A DNA stretch of 64,000 nucleotides from Mesorhizobium sp. LMG 17147 (GTDB taxonomy: Bacteria; Pseudomonadota; Alphaproteobacteria; Rhizobiales; Rhizobiaceae), in the NCBI RefSeq assembly GCF_024297145.1, contig NZ_JANCTC010000004.1:186001-250000 (forward strand). The letters are read 5' to 3'. The notes beneath the pieces were generated by a model. The model was not told the origin of the DNA and did no database searches. It worked only from the letters and a program-made list of their open reading frames with translations. Below are positions 8,884 to 17,573 of the stretch, piece after piece. The position numbers and the translations under genes were made by a program. The stretch's first letter is position 1, and each line of letters begins with the position of its first letter.

Positions 8884-8921
8884 CCATTTATCCGGGTCGT
8901 GGGATCCGCTGAGTGTTACCG

Positions 8922-9113
8922 CTACTCGGTCTTCTGTGGCTCGTCTTTCTTGATCGTCTGAGCGTCCGTGGCAGTCGACATATCGGCCTTCTCGACGCTC
9001 GCTGTCGTCTGCGTGTCGACCGATGCCTGGACCTTTGAATGCGCGGGGCAATCCGCAGAGGCAACTGATATGGACATGGTCAGTGCCGCGGCTATTGCGA
9101 GGAATGTCTTCAT
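8922..9113 (-). CDS. Small secreted Thr/Lys-rich protein
   Basis: 63 aa from the ATG at 9113, which has gaggag 7 bases upstream; a longer frame to 9176 has no comparable ribosome site. MKTFLAIAAALTMSISVASADC is a signal peptide with a likely cut after Ala. The mature part (about 43 residues) is polar, rich in Thr, Ser, Lys and Asp, with a single Cys directly after the signal, and ends KKDEPQKTE. No family is recognised; it looks like a small periplasmic or envelope-stress protein. Confidence 0.65.
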   Translation of the reverse strand: MKTFLAIAAALTMSISVASADCPAHSKVQASVDTQTTASVEKADMSTATDAQTIKKDEPQKTE

Positions 9114-9234
9114 GATCATTCTCCTCGTTCGTTCGATGGGCAAAGTTAGCCCGTCTGGCACCAGCGGCCAAGTCACATTTGTTCACACGCTGGCCCAGTA
9201 ATTCAAATGGCTGCGCGGATAGCCGCTTGCCGTA

Positions 9235-9468
9235 TCAAAGCCCACTGGCTCCGGCCGGAGGATTTTTGGCGTTAAAGATCTCGCCGCTCAGAGCCAGTCT
9301 CAGGTCTTCGGCGCTGAGCTGACCACTTTCGAACAAATCCATCACCCTGCGGCCGAGCACTTCTCTGCCTGGATCGCCGTCAGCGAGGCCTAGTTCACGG
9401 CATCGGGCATCAAGTGCCTTGGTCAACATGGTCAGCTCGGCAGGACAGGCAACCCCTTGAAGCGACAT
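9235..9468 (-). CDS. Conserved-type hypothetical protein, 77 aa
   Basis: A ggggagag Shine-Dalgarno lies 5 bases before the ATG, which supports translation. The protein is soluble and helical: LTKALDARCRELGLADGDPGREVLGRRVMDLFESGQLSAEDLRLALSG is split by a short loop, and the C-terminus is Pro/Gly/Ala. The pattern recalls small rhizobial proteins of unknown function with a sequence such as GREVLGRRVMxLFESG. No catalytic motif is seen. It is on the same strand as the small secreted gene, 121 bases upstream of it. Confidence 0.6.
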   Translation of the reverse strand: MSLQGVACPAELTMLTKALDARCRELGLADGDPGREVLGRRVMDLFESGQLSAEDLRLALSGEIFNAKNPPAGASGL

Positions 9469-9635
9469 TGCATCTCTCCCCTAAGGGCGAAAGCGCGTGG
9501 CATCTTCGTAGCGTCCGCTCGCCCTTGCAACTGCGGACGACGGCAATTCAAATAAAGCCAACCTTTTTCGAACTCAACATTCAAACGTACCAAAACGCCG
9601 CGCGCTCCAATGCCAGGATCCTGCTACAATACGGC

Positions 9636-9809
9636 ATGGCCGTCCGAATAGCGGTTATCCTCGCGCTTCTCTTCGCCTTCGCCTACGGTTTCGCAAAACT
9701 CGCGGAACATTATGGCAGAGTTGGCCACAGGCCCTCTCCGTGTGAAGAATTGCCCTATCCTGATTGTCCTGATCAAAAAGCTCTTCCCCGGGGAGAGACT
9801 GAGCCTTGA
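9636..9809 (+). CDS. Possible small single-pass membrane protein
   Basis: 57 aa: an N-terminal hydrophobic helix (MAVRIAVILALLFAFAYGFA), then a short polar tail with CEELPYPDCPDQ containing two Cys. There is no good Shine-Dalgarno, and an overlapping frame at 9712-9963 is equally open, so coding is uncertain. A terminator-like hairpin downstream (9982-10016) shows that something is transcribed in this direction. Confidence 0.35.
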   Translation: MAVRIAVILALLFAFAYGFAKLAEHYGRVGHRPSPCEELPYPDCPDQKALPRGETEP

Positions 9810-10260
9810 GCGCGCCTGTTCAGGCCAGGCCAGGCCAGCCATCGGGATTGAATTAGTTCTTTCCAACCGACGGTTGGTGGACGCATTGCAGCTGATGGGC
9901 CTAGGGTTCACTACGATCCGCGCGCACCGGGCATGCCCAAACCCCCGAGTCACCCCTGCCTGATGCAAGGCGCCTGATCGAGTCCCGCCGTTCTGGCATG
10001 TGCGGCGGGACCTTTTCTTATTGAAGCTGGAATACGGGCTCACGATAAAGGTTGGCGTACGCAGCAAACGTCGCCTAGCCACTGTCGCGCGGTTTCTCGG
10101 TGGGCTTCTGGCTAGCCGCCAGCCTCCGTGCCTCGCGCACGAGTGATCATGATCGATTCTTCGATGAGATCACGCGCCTGCGTACATTGCGCTGGCTGCA
10201 GTGCGGCTATTGTCTGTACAGCCAGTTTGGGGGAAAACTGGCTAAGCCTTTGGATTTTAA
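9810..10260. other. Region without a clear gene before tRNA-Pro
   Basis: 451 bases. I see a short tandem run of aggcc near 9821-9836, the terminator-like hairpin at 9982-10016, and a 9-bp hairpin agccagttt/aaactggct at 10220-10243 just 3' of tRNA-Pro. Frames in this stretch overlap in several directions and none shows a protein-like sequence. Confidence 0.5.
9982..10016 (+). terminator. Terminator-like hairpin of an unassigned rightward transcript
   Basis: gtcccgccg (9982-9990) pairs perfectly with cggcgggac (10003-10011) and is followed by cttttctt. It would end a transcript from the 9.6 kb region. Confidence 0.65.
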
Positions 10261-10337
<77 letters not shown>

Positions 10338-10373
10338 GACCGGTCGCGATGTATCGTGATAGACCGGCTCCGG

Positions 10374-11663
10374 TCAACCGAATTCGGTTGCTGTCCTGCC
10401 TGAAGCAACGGCAACGGACATTGCCGGTCGCTGCGCCGCCCGCAGCTGCCACTGGTGGCGGTACTCGAGCGCGATGGCACCCCAGATCAAGCCAAGCAGC
10501 AGGTAGACATGGCGCCAGTGGTCGATGTCGATGAAGGTGCCGAGCCCGATATTGCCGATGAAGGCGACGTAGGCGCATAGAAGATAAGGCTGCCACGGCC
10601 GGTCGCGCAGCAGAATGCGGAAGCCGGCGGCGATCGTCCAGCACGTCAGCGTCAGGAACGACACGAAGCCGAGCCAGCCGTAATCCATCAGCATCTTCAG
10701 CCAGATGTCGTGCGTGTCCTCGCCGAGCATCTTGCCGAAGACGAGCGGGCCGATGCCGAACGGATGCTCCAGTGCCATCTGGAAGCCGATCGTGTAGCGG
10801 GCGAAGCGGCCGAGGCGGGCGGTGTCGTAGCTTTGTTCAAGCTGTGCGCGGTTCGAGAACATCTCGGCGACGCCCGGCAGTTGCAGGATGACGATCATTG
10901 CGATGACCAGCAGTCCGACGGCGGCGATGGTCATGACGACCACGCGCAGCCGGAACTTGCCGCTGGCGCTCTGCAGGAACAAGGCACCGGTTAGCAGGAT
11001 CGCCGAAACGGCGAACATGCCCCAGGCGCCGCGCGAAAAGGAAAAGAAGATGCCGGCGGTGATAATCAGCAGCGGCACAGCCAATAGAGGCATGCGCGCG
11101 ACCGAGCCGGTAAGCAGCAGATAGAGCAGGTAGATGCCCGGCAGCACCAGGAACGGCCCGAACACGTTCGGGTCCTGGAAGGCGCCGGCGGCGCGGTCGT
11201 ATTTGGTGAAGATCTCGGCTCCCGGAAAGGCATGGAAATAGCCGGCTATGCCGACCAGCGAAGTCAGCACCGCCGACACCACATAGGCGACGAAGATCAC
11301 CCGATAGAGACTGGGCCGGACCGCCGTTACCGAAGCGAAGAAAACCGCGGTTAAGGCCAGGAACAGCGAGACGGCGAGATAGAGCGGCGTGCCGGCGAGG
11401 TCCGACATCTGCGTCATCGAGATCATGCCGCCGATGTTCATAATCAACAGCAGCACCAGAAGCGGCACCCCCGCGCGCTGTATGCGCATTCCGAACAAGG
11501 GCCACACCATGATCAGCCCGATCATATAGACGTCGTACGGCGCCGGCTCGGCAATGACGAAGCCGGACAGGAAGACGCCGAGGAAAACCGCCCCTGACGC
11601 AATCAGTGCGATCAGCTTGGCGTTGACCGCCGCCGCCGGCAATTCATAGGTGGTCGCGCTCAA
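10374..11663 (-). CDS. O-antigen ligase/polymerase-like (Wzy) membrane protein
   Basis: 429 aa, starting with TTG that overlaps the TGA of the upstream phosphotransferase gene (translational coupling). About 10-12 transmembrane segments are seen. The large periplasmic loop region before the last helices holds the Wzy_C-type features: YDTARLGRFARYTIGFQMAL, then HPFGIGPLVFGKMLGEDTHDIWLKMLMDYGWLG, where the Arg and the HD/H-x-x-x-L pattern are typical. In Wzy-dependent pathways this protein polymerises lipid-linked repeat units at the periplasmic face. It is the last gene of the leftward polysaccharide operon, just before tRNA-Pro. Confidence 0.88.
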   Translation of the reverse strand: MSATTYELPAAAVNAKLIALIASGAVFLGVFLSGFVIAEPAPYDVYMIGLIMVWPLFGMRIQRAGVPLLVLLLIMNIGGMISMTQMSDLAGTPLYLAVSLFLALTAVFFASVTAVRPSLYRVIFVAYVVSAVLTSLVGIAGYFHAFPGAEIFTKYDRAAGAFQDPNVFGPFLVLPGIYLLYLLLTGSVARMPLLAVPLLIITAGIFFSFSRGAWGMFAVSAILLTGALFLQSASGKFRLRVVVMTIAAVGLLVIAMIVILQLPGVAEMFSNRAQLEQSYDTARLGRFARYTIGFQMALEHPFGIGPLVFGKMLGEDTHDIWLKMLMDYGWLGFVSFLTLTCWTIAAGFRILLRDRPWQPYLLCAYVAFIGNIGLGTFIDIDHWRHVYLLLGLIWGAIALEYRHQWQLRAAQRPAMSVAVASGRTATEFG

Positions 11664-13195
11664 TATGCGTTTTCCGTGTTGAGCAGGCGGATCGGCGTCA
11701 GGAACAGGATTTTGAGGTCGAACAGGAGCGACCAGTTCTCGATGTAATAGAGGTCGTATTCCGTCCGCATGCGAATCTTCTCGTTGGTGTCCATCTCGCC
11801 GCGCCAGCCATTGATCTGCGCCCAGCCGGTCACACCGGGCTTGACCTTGTGACGGGCGAAATAGCCGTCGACCACCTCATTGTAGAGGAGGTTGTGCGAC
11901 TGCGCGGCAATGGCGTGCGGGCGCGGACCCACCAGCGACAGCGACCCGAACAGCGAATTGAAGAACTGTGGCAATTCGTCGATCGAGGTCTTGCGGATGA
12001 AGCGGCCGACGCGGGTGACCCGCGGATCGTTCTTTGTCACGGTCTGCTTCGCCGTCGGGTCCGCCTTGTCGGTGTACATCGACCGGAACTTATAGACCTC
12101 GATGATCTCGTTGTTGAAGCCGTGCCGCTTCTGGTGGAAAAGCACCGGCCCCTTGCTGTCGAGTTTGATTGCGATCGCGGTCGCCAGCATCACCGGCGAG
12201 AACACGATGATGCCGATGATCGAAAAGACGATGTCGAAGGCGCGCTTGGCGACCGAATCCCAGTCGTTGATCGGCTTGTCGAAGATATCGAGCATCGGCA
12301 CCGAACCGATGTAGGAATAGGCGCGCGGCCTGAACTGCAGCGCGTTCGAATGCGCCGACAGCCGGATGTCGACCGGCAGCACCCATAGCTTCTTCAATAA
12401 CTGCAGCACGCGCGATTCGGCGGTCAGCGGCAGTGATACGATCAGCATGTCGATGCGCGCGATGCGGGCAAATTCGATGAGTTCGGAAATTGTGCCGAGC
12501 TTGGGATAACCGGCTACAACCGGCGGCGACCGCTTGTCGCCGCGGTCGTCGAAGATGCCGCAGATGCGGATGTCGTTGTAGGGCTGCCTTTCGACCGAGC
12601 GGATCAGTACCTCCGCCGCCTTGCCGCCACCGACGATGACGGCGCGGCGCTCCATCCGCCCATCGCGCGCCCAGCGCCGGATCAGCTTCGACATCACCAG
12701 GCGGAGACCCAGGATCAGCACGAAGCCAACAACAAACCACGTGCCGAAGAGCAGGCGCGAATAGTCTTCCGACATTTTCATGGTGAAGGCGGTGAGCGCC
12801 ATCAAGGCGAACGTTCCGGCCCAGACCAGCAGGAGCCGGCCGAAATTGGCGATCGGCCGCATCAGCGCGACGATCTGGTAGCAGTCGGTGACGTCGAGCA
12901 GAACGACCGCGAGGAACGAGGTGGCGGCGATCGTCAGGGAGTATTGCCAGGCAAGATAGTTGAAAAAGCCGACGTAGTAGAAATAGACGGCAAGACCTGA
13001 CACCAACAGCAGCGCGAATTCCACCATGCGCAGGACGCCGCTCACCATGATCGGCGACATCGTATCGCGCCGGTATTGCGAGGCGACCTGGCGGGCGACG
13101 TCGTTCATGCCGCCGGCCGTGTTGTTCTCGGCAGGGGCGTCGAATTTGCGCACCGCGTCTAGCGAAAAACGGCGCGCGGGGTCGATTTCGTTCAT
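11660..13195 (-). CDS. Undecaprenyl-phosphate sugar phosphotransferase (polysaccharide initiation)
   Basis: 511 aa. It transfers a sugar-1-phosphate from a nucleotide sugar to undecaprenyl phosphate, the first step of repeat-unit assembly at the inner membrane. Order: a cytoplasmic N-terminus, four hydrophobic helices (about 50-170), a CoA-binding-like domain (RRAVIVGGGKAAEVLIRS, about 185-300), a fifth membrane segment (VFSIIGIIVFSPVMLATAI) and the C-terminal PGT domain with KRAFDI, FHQKRHG, YKFRSM, DELPQFFNSLFGSLSLVGPRP and PGVTGWAQINGWRGE. This is the long, WcaJ/GumD/HfsE-like form. The Rossmann-like middle domain makes glucose-1-P transfer likely, but the donor is not certain. Confidence 0.93.
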   Translation of the reverse strand: MNEIDPARRFSLDAVRKFDAPAENNTAGGMNDVARQVASQYRRDTMSPIMVSGVLRMVEFALLLVSGLAVYFYYVGFFNYLAWQYSLTIAATSFLAVVLLDVTDCYQIVALMRPIANFGRLLLVWAGTFALMALTAFTMKMSEDYSRLLFGTWFVVGFVLILGLRLVMSKLIRRWARDGRMERRAVIVGGGKAAEVLIRSVERQPYNDIRICGIFDDRGDKRSPPVVAGYPKLGTISELIEFARIARIDMLIVSLPLTAESRVLQLLKKLWVLPVDIRLSAHSNALQFRPRAYSYIGSVPMLDIFDKPINDWDSVAKRAFDIVFSIIGIIVFSPVMLATAIAIKLDSKGPVLFHQKRHGFNNEIIEVYKFRSMYTDKADPTAKQTVTKNDPRVTRVGRFIRKTSIDELPQFFNSLFGSLSLVGPRPHAIAAQSHNLLYNEVVDGYFARHKVKPGVTGWAQINGWRGEMDTNEKIRMRTEYDLYYIENWSLLFDLKILFLTPIRLLNTENAY

Positions 13196-13346
13196 GGGGC
13201 GTCCGCAGGTTTCCCTCAGGTGAATAGCAAAAGAGAGCTAAGAAACCCTTGAAACAACAGATGGCTTTGGAGACGCTTTCACCAGGAGCAGCCCGGTGGA
13301 AACCGGTTGATGCCATGGCTCCGGCCAAATGGCGATGCGCACAGCT

Positions 13347-14471
13347 CTATTTTTTGAGCGCGGCGAAATAAGCCTTTTCGATTTCGGCGGCCATTACATC
13401 GGCGCCGAATCGTGCCTTGAGGTCGGCGATGCCGGGCATTACGCCTTTGTAGGTGTCGAGATCGGCCAATGCGGCGCTTATCTTGTCGCCAAGTTCGCGC
13501 GGGTCGGGCCGGATCAGGGCAGGCGAGCCGGTGTCGAAGATTTCCGGTATGCCGCCGACCGACGTCGCGATGATCGGCTTGCCGGCGGCGAGCGCTTCCA
13601 GAACGATATAGGGCATAGCTTCCGCGCGCGAGGGAACGACGACCAGCTTGGCCAGCGTGAAGGCCAGCCTGGCCGGCATCGGCGCCAGGAAGCCGACGTC
13701 CAGGCCGCGCTGACTCACCTGGGCGCGGTAGCGCGGCAGGTCGTCGCCGTCGCCGACCATCAGCGCCTTCAATGGGTGGCCGAGCCGTGTTGCGGCAAGC
13801 CCCAGCGCATCGATGAAGATGTCCGGGCCTTTGAGGTCTCGCATCATGCCGATATAGAGGAGGTCAACCGCATTGTGCTCGGTCCGCACCGGCTCGAACT
13901 CGGCGGCGCGCAGGCCGTTGTGGACGAGAGCGTTCGGAATAGGCGGCTCGCCGACCTTCCTGCGATAAGTCCGTCGCTCATAATCGGAAACAAACAGCAG
14001 GCAATCGGTGAAGCGAGCCATGAAGCGCTCGAGCGCGAAGAACAGCTTCCCCATGGCGGTCGTCTCGTCATAGTGAAGCGAGCCGCCATGCGGCGAATAA
14101 AGGCGGGCTACGCGAGACCTGGATACCCGCAACAATGAGCCGAACAGACGGGCATAGGCGCCACCTTTGGCGCCATGCCCGTGCAGCACGTCCGGCCGCA
14201 ATTCTTTTATAATCCTATAGGTGCGCCGGGCCGAGGCGAGATCGCCTGGCCCGACATGCCGCTGCATCGGCGTGCGGTGAATGCCGAGCGCCAGGCTGCC
14301 CTTCATCTGTTCGAACAGCCGTTCCTCGAAATCGCCGCCCGTCGTCGAATCGCAGACGATGCCGACGGCATGGCCGGCGGCGACCTGAGCCTCGGTCAGG
14401 TCGCGCACATGCCGGAAGATGCCTCCGACCGGTGAGCGAAAGCAGTGGACGATCCTGAGTGTGTCCGCCAC
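13347..14471 (-). CDS. Glycosyltransferase family 4
   Basis: 374 aa with a GTG start. GT-B fold retaining glycosyltransferase: the N-terminal domain has the GGIFRHVRDLT loop and DVLHGHGAKGG, the C-terminal donor site has YIGMMRDLKGPDIFIDAL and the E-x7-E motif in EAMPYIVLEALAAGKPIIAT followed by VGGIPE. It would add one sugar to the lipid-linked repeat unit. It starts 12 bases after the Wza-like gene, so it is in the same operon; 151 bases separate it from the downstream phosphotransferase. It is the only clear glycosyltransferase in the cluster. Confidence 0.92.
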   Translation of the reverse strand: MADTLRIVHCFRSPVGGIFRHVRDLTEAQVAAGHAVGIVCDSTTGGDFEERLFEQMKGSLALGIHRTPMQRHVGPGDLASARRTYRIIKELRPDVLHGHGAKGGAYARLFGSLLRVSRSRVARLYSPHGGSLHYDETTAMGKLFFALERFMARFTDCLLFVSDYERRTYRRKVGEPPIPNALVHNGLRAAEFEPVRTEHNAVDLLYIGMMRDLKGPDIFIDALGLAATRLGHPLKALMVGDGDDLPRYRAQVSQRGLDVGFLAPMPARLAFTLAKLVVVPSRAEAMPYIVLEALAAGKPIIATSVGGIPEIFDTGSPALIRPDPRELGDKISAALADLDTYKGVMPGIADLKARFGADVMAAEIEKAYFAALKK

Positions 14472-14483
14472 TTGGTCAGCACA

Positions 14484-15047
14484 TCAAAACAGGCGTTCGC
14501 GAACATAAACTGTATCGCCGGGCAGTAGCGGGTCGGAGGTCACCACGCGTCCGGTTATCACCTTGCCGTTGATGTCGCGGGTAATGTCGACGCTCTCCTG
14601 GTTGGCGCGTGGCGTGAACCCGCCGGCGATGGCGACGGCCTTCTGAACGGTCAGGCCCGGAACATAGGAATACTGGCCCGCCGCACCCACTTCACCCATG
14701 ACGAAGATCGGTCGGTAGCGATCGATTTCGACAGAAACGTCAGGATCCCGCAAATAGCCCTGGCGCAGTTTCTCGGCGATCTCGCCCTCGAGCTGCTGGG
14801 CGGTGTGGCCGCGCGCCGGCACGTTGCCGACGAGCGGCAGCGAGAGATAGCCGGATTGGTCGACACTGTAGGTGTTGGTCAATCCTTCCTGCTCGAACAC
14901 TGTGACACGGACGCGGTCGCCGGCGCCGAGGCGATAGGGCTGGTCGAGAACTTCATGGAATGCGGCCGGCGTCGGCCGGTAGCTGGAGCAGCCCGAAAGC
15001 ATCGATACGGCAAGCAGCGCGCGGAAAAGGGGAGCAGTGCTTTTCAT
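14484..15047 (-). CDS. Wza/KpsD-like outer-membrane polysaccharide export lipoprotein
   Basis: 187 aa from the ATG at 15047; an in-frame TTG at 15089 would put 14 residues before the signal peptide. Lipobox LSGC makes Cys20 the lipidated residue. The Poly_export domain follows (YRLGAGDRVRVTVFEQEGL, SVDQSGYLSLPLVGNVPARG), then one SLBB-type strand block (RYRPIFVMGEVGAAGQYSYVPGLTVQKAVAIAGGF). It lacks the long C-terminal helix of E. coli Wza, so it is a short OPX protein. First gene of the leftward operon, divergent from the Wzc/GumC-like gene. Confidence 0.9.
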   Translation of the reverse strand: MKSTAPLFRALLAVSMLSGCSSYRPTPAAFHEVLDQPYRLGAGDRVRVTVFEQEGLTNTYSVDQSGYLSLPLVGNVPARGHTAQQLEGEIAEKLRQGYLRDPDVSVEIDRYRPIFVMGEVGAAGQYSYVPGLTVQKAVAIAGGFTPRANQESVDITRDINGKVITGRVVTSDPLLPGDTVYVRERLF

Positions 15048-15118
15048 GAGCGGACACGTACCTTTGAATAGCCGGCGACTCTGCGGCAAACCTTAACGAT
15101 CGAGCTCGGTTATCATCC

Positions 15119-15223
15119 TGTTAGGGTTAATGGCCGGTAAAGGCGCACGGCCGATACGGGCCGGATCGACAAATCCAGATCGTTTTCAGCCTCTTGTTTG
15201 CGGCTTGTTAGTAGAGCCTAACA
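15119..15223. promoter_or_regulatory. TGTTAG repeats in the divergent polysaccharide promoter region
   Basis: TGTTAG occurs at 15119-15124 and 15206-15211 and inverted (CTAACA) at 15218-15223; the last two form a perfect 6-bp dyad with a 6-base spacer. The region between the divergent starts (15047 and 15303) is 255 bases and AT-richer than its surroundings. A regulator site is possible but unproven. Confidence 0.3.
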
Positions 15224-15302
15224 GGTTCTTACCGCGATATTAACGGCTGAGTTACCATAGTTGTTTACGGTGCATGCTGACTCAGTACCGGAGCAGGGAT
15301 GC

Positions 15303-17552
15303 ATGTCCGTTCAATCCGCGGCCGCAGATGTCGACATCGATCTCAGGCAGCTTTTCGCCAGCCTGGCGCGAAACTGGTTGCGCATCCTTGTCGTCGCGCT
15401 GGTTGTAACCGGCCTGGCCTTTGCGCTCGCCTGGCTTGCAACGCCCGAATACAAGGCGGCAGCCAAGCTGGAGATCGGGCCTCGAGAATCGGAGTTCACG
15501 CGGCCAGCCGGGGCCAACGGCAACGAGCGGTCGATTCCCGACGAAGAGGCTGTGGCCACCGAGGTCCAGATCATCTCGTCCCCCGACATCCTCAAGCAGG
15601 TAGCGGCGAAGCTCAACCTCGCAAAATTGCCCGAATTCGACGAGGCGCTGAAGATGTCGGCGCTGAGCCGCGCCCTTGTCCTCGTTGGCTTGAAAAGCGA
15701 TCCCTTCGAGATCCCGCTGGAAGAGCGCGTGCTGGACGCAATGCATGAGAAGCTCAACGTCTATGGCGTCGAAAAAACCCGCGCGATAGCAATCGAGTTC
15801 TCGTCGGAGGATCCACAGCTTGCCGCCGCGATCCCGAACGCCATTGCAAACGCCTATATCGCCTCCAAGGGCAACGCCAAGCTCGAATCGAATTCCGCCG
15901 CCACCGACTTTCTGGCGCCGGAAATCGCGGATCTGCAGAATCGGGTGAAGGAGGCGGAAGCCAAGGTTGCCGCATTCCGTGCCCAGTCCGATCTTTTGAT
16001 GGGCGGCAACAATTCGGTGCTTGCCACCCAGCAGCTGTCCGAATTGTCGAGCGAATTGTCACGGGTGCGCGCCAACCGCGCTTCAGCGGAAGCGACCGCC
16101 GACAGCGTGCGCAGGGCGTTGCGCAGTGGCGGCTCACTGGATGCCGTTCCGGAGGTGTTGTCGTCCGAACTGATCCAGCGCCTGCGCGAGCGCCAAGTCG
16201 AACTCAAGAACAACATCGCCGACCTTTCCACCACCTTGCTCGACAACCATCCGCGCATCCGGGCGCTGAGGTCGCAACTCGCCGATCTCGACCGCCAGAT
16301 CCGCAACGAAGCGGAAAAGATCATGAAGGGTCTGATGGCGCAGGCCGAGACGGCGAAGGCGCGCGAGGCTCAACTTGTGGCCGACGTCAACACGCTGAAG
16401 GCCGCGTCCGCCCGCGCCGGCGAAGAGCAGGTGGAACTCGATGCGCTGCAGCGCGATGCCGCGACCAAGCGCCAGCAACTCGATCTCTACTCGTCCAGCT
16501 ATCTCCAGGCGGCCGCACGCAAGGATCGCAACTACCTACCTGTTGACGCTCGCCTATTTTCGGAGGCCCGGGCGCCGACCGAACCCTATTTCCCCAAGAT
16601 TGGTCCGATTGTCGGCGCGGCCTTTGTCGGCTCGTTGCTCATCATGGCGATCGTCACGTTGCTGCAGGAACTGTTTTCCGGCCGTGCCATGCGTCCGGCC
16701 GCCGGTGCCCATTTCGAACACATCGAGCAGGTTGCGATGCCGGCTGTCCAGGCCGAACGCGCATCGGCCGAGCCCGACCCGCCGGTTGCGCGGTCCGAAC
16801 CGGCAGTCGCCGAGATCGATGAGACCGACGACGACAGTATCATTGAAACCAAAGTGGAGCCGGAACCCCTCGCGGTGGCGGAAGCGGCTGCCGAGAAAAT
16901 CGAACCGGAGTACTCTGAAATGGCCGCTGGAGACATTGAACCGGCACGTTCTATCCTCGGCGAGATCGACATCGACAAGGCCGCGGAAAAACTGATCGCC
17001 ACCGGTGCAGCCCGGGCCATATTCGTGTCACCGGAAGGCGACGAGGCGGCTGCCTCGGCGGTGCTGGTGGCGCGCGCAGTCTCCGACGCTGGGCTACGCG
17101 TGCTGCTGCTTGATCTCACCGCTTCGGGTGCTGCCTCGCGGCCGATGCTGGACAGCGGGCTGTTTCCGGGCATCACCGATCTGCTCGCCTCGCAAGCGCA
17201 GTTCAGCGATGTGATCCACCCCGATCTCTACTCGGACTGCCACGTGATTCCCGTCGGCACAGCCGATCCGGTCCGTGCCATGCGCGCCGCCGACCGGCTG
17301 CCGATCATCATGCAGTCGCTAACCACGGCCTATGATCTGGTTGTGGTCGAATGCGGGCCGGCCGACGCGCAAGGCATCAGCCGCCTGGTGGGCGAGGGCA
17401 CCGAGGTGCTGCTCTCCATGCTGGAGCCGGACGACCAGGTGACGCAAGCCGCAGTCGCGCTCATCGAGAGCGGCTATCCCGACCTGACGCTGGTCACGCC
17501 AATCGGCCATGTGGCGCCGGGGCCAATGCCGGGACGGCGCTCGGCGGCCTGA
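15303..17552 (+). CDS. Wzc/GumC-like polysaccharide co-polymerase with a degenerate kinase-like domain
   Basis: 749 aa from the ATG at 15303 (ggagcaggg just upstream; earlier in-frame starts lack this). Order: N-terminal Wzz domain with transmembrane helix (LRILVVALVVTGLAFALAWLA, about 25-45), periplasmic coiled-coil region with GNVR-like segment (about 190-410), second helix (IVGAAFVGSLLIMAIVTLL, about 435-455), an acidic Pro/Glu linker (about 480-560) and a C-terminal P-loop-like fold (from about 569: AIFVSPEGDEAAASAVLVARAVSDAGLRVLLLDLTASG). That last domain resembles a BY-kinase but has no Walker A GxxGxGKS and no C-terminal Tyr cluster. It would control chain length and export at the inner membrane. 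Confidence 0.88.
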   Translation: MSVQSAAADVDIDLRQLFASLARNWLRILVVALVVTGLAFALAWLATPEYKAAAKLEIGPRESEFTRPAGANGNERSIPDEEAVATEVQIISSPDILKQVAAKLNLAKLPEFDEALKMSALSRALVLVGLKSDPFEIPLEERVLDAMHEKLNVYGVEKTRAIAIEFSSEDPQLAAAIPNAIANAYIASKGNAKLESNSAATDFLAPEIADLQNRVKEAEAKVAAFRAQSDLLMGGNNSVLATQQLSELSSELSRVRANRASAEATADSVRRALRSGGSLDAVPEVLSSELIQRLRERQVELKNNIADLSTTLLDNHPRIRALRSQLADLDRQIRNEAEKIMKGLMAQAETAKAREAQLVADVNTLKAASARAGEEQVELDALQRDAATKRQQLDLYSSSYLQAAARKDRNYLPVDARLFSEARAPTEPYFPKIGPIVGAAFVGSLLIMAIVTLLQELFSGRAMRPAAGAHFEHIEQVAMPAVQAERASAEPDPPVARSEPAVAEIDETDDDSIIETKVEPEPLAVAEAAAEKIEPEYSEMAAGDIEPARSILGEIDIDKAAEKLIATGAARAIFVSPEGDEAAASAVLVARAVSDAGLRVLLLDLTASGAASRPMLDSGLFPGITDLLASQAQFSDVIHPDLYSDCHVIPVGTADPVRAMRAADRLPIIMQSLTTAYDLVVVECGPADAQGISRLVGEGTEVLLSMLEPDDQVTQAAVALIESGYPDLTLVTPIGHVAPGPMPGRRSAA

Positions 17553-17573
17553 GGCATTTTTCTCAAATCGAAA

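Noticed and set aside
9712..9963. 83-codon frame on the + strand
   Set aside because: No ribosome site, overlaps the better membrane-peptide frame, no domain or conserved pattern.
12090..13328. A 412-codon frame on the - strand
   Set aside because: Overlaps the sugar phosphotransferase gene in another frame and is Arg/His/Pro-rich; a shadow.
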